NCBI GenBank assembly: GCA_959347315.1
Contig: OY365813.1
Coordinates: forward strand, 13,944,016-14,008,015
Length of the DNA: 64,000 nucleotides
Origin: Bimastos eiseni
Taxonomy: Eukaryota; Annelida; Clitellata; Crassiclitellata; Lumbricidae
Direction of reading: 5' to 3'
Below the pieces are notes generated by a model. The model ran no database searches, was not told where the DNA came from, and worked only from the letters and a program-made list of their open reading frames with translations. Below, piece by piece: positions 57,090 through 64,000 of this stretch. Each line of letters starts with the position of its first letter. Within the stretch, counting starts at the first letter, position 1. The translations under genes and the position numbers were made by a program.

Positions 57090-59190
57090 TCTCTTCTGAC
57101 CCCTGACCTTGCATGTCGAGGCAGGCACGCACTTTGCAGCCAACATGTGAGGGTAGATGGCCCCATCTGGTGGAGTTAGTTATAAGTGAATTCAACTGTT
57201 CAAATGCTCATACCTGATACATGCACTTCTATGTATCTGCATAATATTATGTCTACTGATGATATCAGACGGTTGGTTGATAGTTTATTTTGTGTTACCT
57301 TCAACACTCTGCAATAGTTACTCTTGTTAAGGATGTCTGCCTTAAGTATAGGTAATATAAAGTAATAATAAGGTTGAAATAGTTGTAATAATAGCATTAA
57401 TTACAATAATACATGCGATAATGATGTAAAAATAATGAGGCTTAACCCTTACCCCTCCAATTATTATATCAAACGCATTAAATTTGGCCACGAGCGGCCT
57501 CAGGAGTGGTAAGGGTTGAGCGTTTTTTTTAATTCACTGTTGCAAATTATTGATCTGCCAGTGAATATTGAATGTGGAGTTCATGCATTGAAATATATCC
57601 ACTTGCCTTATTCTCATACTTTGGTTGGGCTAAGCAAACTATTCTGTTGGACACAGTATCGCAATGTACTAAGACTTACCGTTAGTCACCACTTTAGCAT
57701 GATGAGAGCATACTAAAAGTTACTGTGAAACTAATGCGAAGTGTTAAGCTGTTTATAAGTTGGTTCCCATGACTTACATTTTGTGGGTGATGTAGAAATA
57801 TGGAAATTGCGATTACTGCACAATAATATTTGGGAATGGGTTGTGACTCAATGATGCATCTTAGTATTTAATTGCTGCTCTCAGGGTTCAAATCGTCCTG
57901 ACCATAGTTATATGTATCAGGTGAAGTTGGCAGATTTTTAATGTCAGGAAACTTGATGAGTCTTGTAATTTAGACTTCACTATCTGTGCAAAACTGACAG
58001 AATGGAGCAGTGAATTTGACAGTTTATACCCACGACATGAGTACGCTTGAGATGCCAACTATCCTGGTGTCAGGCACAAATAGTCTTAAATGTTTGGTGA
58101 TCGAGTGGAATAGCTGCATGTCATCTGCAAGATATTAAGCTAGATTGCAGTCATATGTTTATTCATTTTAATATTATCAATGACGGGGAGATCGTGTTTT
58201 ATCTATGATGAGTGATGGCTGATCCCTTGTTAAACATTTAAGCTGAATAAACATAAGAAATAGCTGACAATACATGTTTTAAGAGCAACAATTGACATGA
58301 CGTCAACAATTGACATGACGTCGACAATTGACATGATGTCAACAATTGTGGCTTGTCCGGTGTCACGAGCTTAGTGAATAGCAAGTGTGTCTGTCCTGAG
58401 CAAGTATCAGTCTGCGTTAAAGTTGGTGTTCTATCTGCTGTTCCCAAAAGTGCCTTTCAGAACTCCATAATTGTTTGTGAGTGTAGTACATAATGTTGCT
58501 TAGTTACCTACGACCTGAACGTCTGTTCCATCAGCCTTTTAAAGCTGTTGTCTTATTGTGTTCACATGCTGCAGGTAATGAGCGCTTCTGAGGACTTTCT
58601 CTTGGAGAGGTGCTATATAAATCTGTAGTTAAGATCACAATGGTGTTGCATGTAAAATGCTTATGTCATGAGTGACTATTGATCTGTTTTGATGGCCGTA
58701 CTGTAAGATGTTTGCGCGTCTCTAAGAACAAAAAATATCGCAAGAACTTTGTCATTTTATATCAAAGCTATAATTTTCTAAGGCAGGTATCGTAGGTGAT
58801 CAAAGATATCTTCGAGTTTTGTCACAGCTGTCAAGTTTTAGTTGTTCAATTTTTCATCAGCATCAAGTGATCAGCAGTGTTACGATTCCTAGCTAGTTTT
58901 TCATGTGTGGTAAATATAGTGCTGTGCAGATCTTAGAGCGTTTGTTTGTGTTTATAGATATAGAATCATCTGACACAGCAATTATGAGAAAAAAAACTAG
59001 TTATGAACGCGTAGTAACTCAAGATTAATTTCAAATGGATATCTATAGAAAGTGATAGCTTATAAACAGGTGTGGTTTAGTTGTTTGCTTTTTTAATTGA
59101 TATTAAAAAATTATTGTTTGTATATGTATTAAGAATTGATGTATGTGCACATGTTGTATAAATAAACTTGGAATAAATTGGGAAGTTTTA
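57090..59190 (+). promoter_or_regulatory. L1CAM: L1CAM 3' UTR with candidate poly(A) signals
   Basis: No coding signal follows the stop. AATAAA occurs at 58246-58251, 59161-59166 and 59172-59177; the last two, after an AT-rich stretch, are the best candidates for the distal end. The stretch includes an 18-bp tandem repeat (58286-58347) and a 'gaggtgctatataaat' LINE-tail trace near 58605. The UTR extent is inferred from the signals only. Confidence 0.5.
58286..58347 (+). repeat. 18-bp tandem repeat in 3' UTR
   Basis: Three and a half copies of 'caacaattgacatgacgt'; the first junction makes TGACGTCA (58298-58305). Confidence 0.92.
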
Positions 59191-60339
59191 GACAGATTTC
59201 TAGAAGGATTGTATCCAGAAGAGCAGCATAAACAGTAAATATGTTTAGTTACAAAGGTTTGACGAAAGCCTAAGCAAACAAACACTAGTATAAACTAATT
59301 GTTACAGATTAAATTCGGTGTAAGTTGTGTACTGGTAGATTTGTGTAACAAGACAAAGATTTTCAGAAATCATGTGACATGCTATTTTATTCTGTTTGGG
59401 TGGCTTTATAAAGGCTGTGAGTTAGAGCTCTTGAGTGTATATATTCTTGGTTTTTTGTCATCTGAGATACTCCGGTATTGCATAAACTCACCAAACCAGA
59501 TTTTGAACATCCTGAGCCACTTGAACATTTATGTACTAGTATGTTAACGCTTCATGCATGAACTGAGTGAGGCTTGTTCATGAGTTTCCAGTCAGAACAG
59601 GTCACATGACCCCTCTCGCCCACTAACGATAAGAATTTAAACTTTCTTAGAAATATCAACTTGCCTTTCAGTCTCCCCTATGGCGTTGGTACAATCAGTT
59701 GTTGATCAGTCTGGTGTAATTGTAAAAATTCAATTGTCAAGTTTTGAATAAGTTGGTCTCTAAGTTGGCTGACCATCAGTTTCAATAATTCTAATTTACT
59801 GAATGAGTCAGACGATGTTGACTGATCTATTTCATTTTCATACCAGATGTAATGTAAAAGACGTTACGTAAATTTCATTGTAATTTTGTGCAGCAGTGTC
59901 ATCGCCCAATGGCAATCATGGGTGCAATGCGTTTCTTTTTAAATCCAGCACGATTTGATGCTTAAGCAGTCTTCTTTTGCTAAAAAGTGTTATCGATAGG
60001 TTTGTCGATGTTGTATAATGTGTATCCAGTGCAATTCTAGTTTTCTGCTGTTTCTTTTTACTCTGGATTGGGACTGTAAGGCCTTATTTCTTGTCAAAAG
60101 GCATTCTTTATGCAAGCCAGGACATCAGCATAGTAGTAACCATTGACGACGGATGCCTTGAGCTTTATTAGAGTGGCGCAATGGAAGTTCTACAAATATG
60201 TACAGGGTGGGCTTTTTGTTAATATTTCGGCCAAAAGTAGAGATTAGTAAATGAAATTTTACAGGCTCTAAGCCAATTCATATTTACATACAACCGCCAA
60301 ATTGTAAGATATATGCACATACATGCATGCATACCTCGA

Positions 60340-60480
60340 TCAAGATTCAATGCCTGAAACAGGACATGGAATAACTGGAGAAAGCGCAAAGAAGAGCTTC
60401 AAAAATGATTAGCGGGCTACAAGGATTGAGCTGTGAAGAAAGGTTGCAAAGGGATTATTTAGGTGTGGACTAGTGAAATG
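60340..60480 (+). mobile_element. Non-LTR RT C-terminal fragment
   Basis: Reads LEKAQRRASKMISGLQGLSCEERLQRDYLG, a segment typical of another non-LTR RT group ('VQRRATKMI...YEERL'). Decayed by stops after it. Confidence 0.65.
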
Positions 60481-60494
60481 ACATTGGAGAAGAA

Positions 60495-60598
60495 ATGTCT
60501 GTCAAGTTGGACGTCACTTTCACATTCCTGACTGGGGATATCACTCACCTAGCGAATTTGAACTTGAATGTGAAAGTGACATCCAACTTGACAGACAT
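60495..60598. repeat. Inverted repeat with 33-bp arms
   Basis: 60495-60527 pairs with 60566-60598 with one mismatch; loop of 38 nt. Confidence 0.92.
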
Positions 60599-61431
60599 AG
60601 AGAAGAAGGAACTGAGATCTGACCGGATTATCACTGAAAGGGCCCATCCACATATTACGAGATCGGCACAATTGGATGAGAAATTTAACAACTGGTGGTA
60701 CGTCTTATGTGTGACTGAAAGCTAGTGTTCATTGACTTCACATCTATCTGGCTTTTGAATTTGTTTGAAACCATTTCATTGATTCATTACAATTTGTCGT
60801 CTGTTTGTAAAAGCAACGCATATGATTCTGTTTCTGGCATCAATTCCAGTTAGGCTATCAGCCGTGTAGCAGAGATCGCATAATTTGCACAAGCGCCGCC
60901 ACCGAGGAATCTGGAATGCACTCGACCATGACCTCAGAACACGATAATAATTATTGAGAATAGCATATTATTTTCGACTGCTGAGCTGAAAAGAAAACAC
61001 GTTCTATACGAATATGCGTCAAGGAAAATAATGATGGGACAGTGGCAACGCAGTCCGGTAAGTGACGGGTCAGAGAGTATACATTGAAGGCGCCTGCGCC
61101 CAATTTCAGTAGGCCCTAGAAGGTCGGTGAGGGAAAGTTTTTGCTAGTTAGATCTTATAATTATTGTGAAGTCTTGTAGAGCAGAAAAGATCTAATTAAG
61201 CTGATGAAATCGTAATGTTTAACTTCACTATCGGTCACGATCATCACAGAAGACCTAGTCTTCACAGGCCAGAAAGACGTAAGGGCCTTCATCGTAGGCG
61301 GTCCAGAGCCTTAATCTTTGACACTTCTGCTCTAGGCCTAGCCGCCTACAGTCAATGCCATGTATACACCCGGCGTTAGTCTGGCATTCACCAGCTTCAT
61401 TCGATCTATAAAGGGCCTATGTTGAATTGAA

Positions 61432-63780
61432 TTTAGTGGCGGCGCTGGCCTTGAAAATTTGGTACGCAATAATTATAGCCAGCGCTTGAAAATTTGGTAC
61501 GCAATAACGGCAATACACATGTTCCGCACAAGATGAAATTTTTAACTTTAGTATATTGAAATGTATGGACCACTAAGACCAGTAATTTCCATAAAAATTG
61601 TTGTTGAAATTTTTGGTGATATGTTTTCCTTTTTGGGGACGCAATTGCGTATTTTGCGTCCTTGCAGCGCCGCCATTATTGGCCGTACTTCCTATCGTTT
61701 GTAACGTCTCTACTCACTGTCTTGCTTTGGCGATACTTCTTACTGTTTGTTACGTCACTGGTAACTATATTTCTTTTTCGAAAATTCCTACTTTTTCTTA
61801 CGTCACTACTCACTGTCATTCATTGGCGATACTTCCGGCTGTTTGTTAAGTCAGTGGACACTATCTTTCTTTGGCGATACTTGCTACTGTTTGTTACGTC
61901 ACTGCTCTCTTTCTTCCTTGGGCGATACTTCCTATTGTTTGTCACGTCACTGCTCTGCGGCCTGTAAAGTCATTGCTCTCTGTCTTTCTTTGGCAATACC
62001 TTCTACTGTTTGTTACGTCACTGGTCACTATCTTTCTTTGACGATACGTTGGCGATACTACAGCTTGTTACTTCACTTCTCACTATCTTATTTTAACGAC
62101 ACTTCCTACTGTTTGTTACGTAACTGCTCAATCTCTTTCTTTGGCGATACCTCCTATTGTTTGTTACGTCACTGCTCTCTGTTTTCTTTGGCGATACTTC
62201 CTACGGTGTGCTATGTCACAACACATGTCTTTCTTTGGCGATACTTCCCACTGTTTGTTACGTCACTAATCACTATTTTCTTTGGCGGTACTTCCTACTG
62301 TTTGTGACGTCACTGCTCTCAGCCTTTCTTTGACGATGCCTCTTACTGTTTATTACGTCACTGGTTCACTATCTTTCTTTGCCGATACCTCCTACTGTTT
62401 GTTATGTCACTGCACTATATCAAGCTTCCCGTTTCTTCCTATGGTTTGTTACGCACTGGCCACTATCTTTCTATCGCGATTCTTCCTACAGTTTGTTAGG
62501 TCACATCTCACCGTCTTTCTTTGGCGATACTTACTACAGCTTTTTACGTCACTACTCACCATCTTTTACGTCACTCACTCACCATTTCACTCACTATCTT
62601 TTTTTAACGATAAACGATACTTCCTACTGTTTGTTACGTCACTGCACTCTGTCTGTTCTTTGGCGATACACCCTACTGTTACTTACGTCACTATTCACTG
62701 TCTTTCTTTGGCGATACTTCCTACTGTTTGTTACGTCACTAATCACTATCTTCTTTGGCGGTACAACCTACTGTCACACTGTTTATGACGTCACTGCTCT
62801 CAGCCTTTCCTTGGCGATACTTCCTACTGCTTGTCATGTCACTGCTCTACGTCCTGTAAAGTCACTGCTCACTCTCTTTCTTTGGCGATATCTCCTACTT
62901 TTTGTTGTGTCAGAGGACACTAGCTTTCTTTGGCGATACTTCCTACTGTTTGTTACGTCACTAGTCACTATCTTTCTTTGGCGATACATACTACAGCTTG
63001 TTACGTTACTACTCACTATCTTTTTTTAATGATACTTCCTACTGTTTGTTACGTCACGGCTCTCTGTCTTTCTTTGGCGATACTTCCGGTTGTTTGTTAC
63101 GTCACTAATCACTATCTTCTTTGGCAGTACTTCCTACTGTTTGTGACGTCACTGCTCTCAGCCTTTCTTTGGCGATACTTCCTACTGCTTGTCACGTCAC
63201 TGCTCTACCGCCTGTAAAGTCATTGCTCTCTGTATTTCTTGGGCAATACCTTCTACTGTTTGTTATGTAACTGGTTACTATCTTTCTTTGGCGATACTTA
63301 CTACAGCTTGTTAATTCACTTCTCACTTTCTATTTTTAACGATACTTGCTACTGTTGTTACGTCACTGCTCTCTGTCTTTCTTTGGCGATACCTCCTACT
63401 GTTAGTACGTCACTACTCACTATCTTTGTTTTGCGATTCTTCCTTCTTTTTGATACGTCACTACTAACTGCCTTTCTTTGGCGATACTTTCTACTGTTTG
63501 TTGCGTCACAACTCACTGTCTTTCTTTGGCGATACTTGTCACCGTTTGTTACGTCACTAACCACTATCTTCATGGGCGGTACGTCCTACTGTTTGTGACG
63601 TCACTGCTCTATGTCTTTCTTTGGCGAAACCTCCTACTGTTTGTTACGACACCGGTCACTATGTTACATTGGCGATTCTTCCTACTGTCTGTTACGTCAC
63701 TACTCACTATCTTTCTTTAGCCATTAGTCCTTTTTTGGGACGCAATTGCGTATTTTGCGTCCATGCAGCGCCGCCACTAA
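61432..63780. mobile_element. 2.35-kb inverted-repeat element filled by a 48-bp tandem array
   Basis: Ends 'tttagtggcggcgctg' and (reversed) 'ttagtggcggcgctg', flanked by TTGAATTGAA at 61422-61431 and 63781-63790. No transposase ORF. The left 250 bp (61432-61680) itself has both ends and looks like a MITE; the rest is the tandem array plus a second right end. The duplication length (9-10 bp) would suit Mutator-like elements. Confidence 0.8.
61681..63727 (+). repeat. 48-bp tandem array, about 42 copies
   Basis: Monomer like 'tttggcgatacttcctactg' + 'tttgttacgtcactgctctc' + 'tgtctttc'. Nearly every copy has TTACGTCA; four have the full palindrome TGACGTCA (62305, 62786, 63144, 63596). Long ORFs through it have no protein meaning. 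Confidence 0.95.
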
Positions 63781-64000
63781 TTGAATTGAATTCAAATACT
63801 TATAATTCTACAATGTCAGCTAGGTCATTTGACTTTGCATCATTTCTTTTATTGATTTCTGTCGGTCCTGGGGTTCCTGGCCTTTCGTTTTCGACAAAGA
63901 AGTTTTCTGTAGGCCTACTCGTTTTCCCAGTAGCCTATTCCCGTGTCTTCTCAGATCCCCTTCTTGGCTTTCGATTGATTAGACTTGGCCTTAAGTTTGC

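Larger units (their letters stand above)
59191..61421. other. Downstream intergenic region
   Basis: Apart from the LINE fragment and the inverted repeat listed separately, no gene, RNA or clear repeat could be supported. The last 210 bp after 63790 also show nothing recognisable. Confidence 0.5.

Noticed and set aside
61598..63720. Overlapping ORFs up to 216 residues with repeated 'LWRYFLLFVTSL'-like segments
   Set aside because: They follow the 48-bp period (16 codons) of a non-coding tandem array and occur in several frames.
61681..63727. CRISPR-like repeats
   Set aside because: No spacers: the whole 48-bp monomer repeats, bounded by transposon ends.

Overview
The window looks like nuclear DNA of an invertebrate bilaterian. 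Genes are spread over many short exons with GT-AG introns, and the sequence is crowded with microsatellites, minisatellites, a tRNA-derived SINE family and LINE 3' ends that finish in variants of 'gcgctatataaat'. I cannot name the phylum from sequence alone.

One host gene dominates. It lies on the + strand from the ATG at 12945 to the TAA at 57089 and encodes an L1-family cell adhesion molecule (neuroglian/L1CAM type). I could place 24 coding exons; their lengths sum to 3,879 nt, and every intron phase agrees with the next exon, giving an uninterrupted 1,292-residue protein: signal peptide, six Ig domains, five fibronectin type III (FN3) domains, one transmembrane helix and a short L1-type cytoplasmic tail with an ankyrin-binding motif reading FIGLY. 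A 3' UTR with poly(A) signals runs to about 59.2 kb.

Intron 13, in the middle of the second FN3 domain, holds a complete-length Polinton/Maverick (27566-41166, 13,601 bp). It has terminal inverted repeats beginning AGTAGTAGG and a 6-bp target duplication TGTGTG, because it landed in a TG microsatellite. Left to right it carries: protein-primed DNA polymerase B, adenovirus-type cysteine protease and a fibre-like gene with discoidin domains (all +); a set of virion genes on the minus strand, including the major capsid protein, penton-like minor capsid protein and A32-type packaging ATPase; then a zinc-ribbon/phospholipase A2-like protein and a chromodomain integrase (+). Nearly all of its large genes are broken, while the host exons in the same assembly are clean. 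It is therefore a decaying insert, probably spliced out with the intron.

Region by region: 1-12,944 is upstream repeat-rich DNA with a decayed non-LTR retrotransposon; 12,945-27,479 holds exons 1-13 (signal peptide to FN3-1 and the start of FN3-2); 27,480-41,911 is the Polinton intron; 41,912-57,089 holds exons 14-24; 57,090-59,190 is the 3' UTR; the rest is intergenic, ending in a 2.35-kb inverted-repeat element filled with about 42 copies of a 48-bp repeat.

The most unusual points are: a five-arginine plus histidine-rich insert in FN3-3, where L1 proteins are known to be cleaved; an inverted copy of the end of exon 20 in the intron before it; a minisatellite built from the exon 8 splice-donor junction; oppositely oriented copies of one 30-bp minisatellite on either side of the transmembrane exon; and the 48-bp array carrying CRE-like sites.
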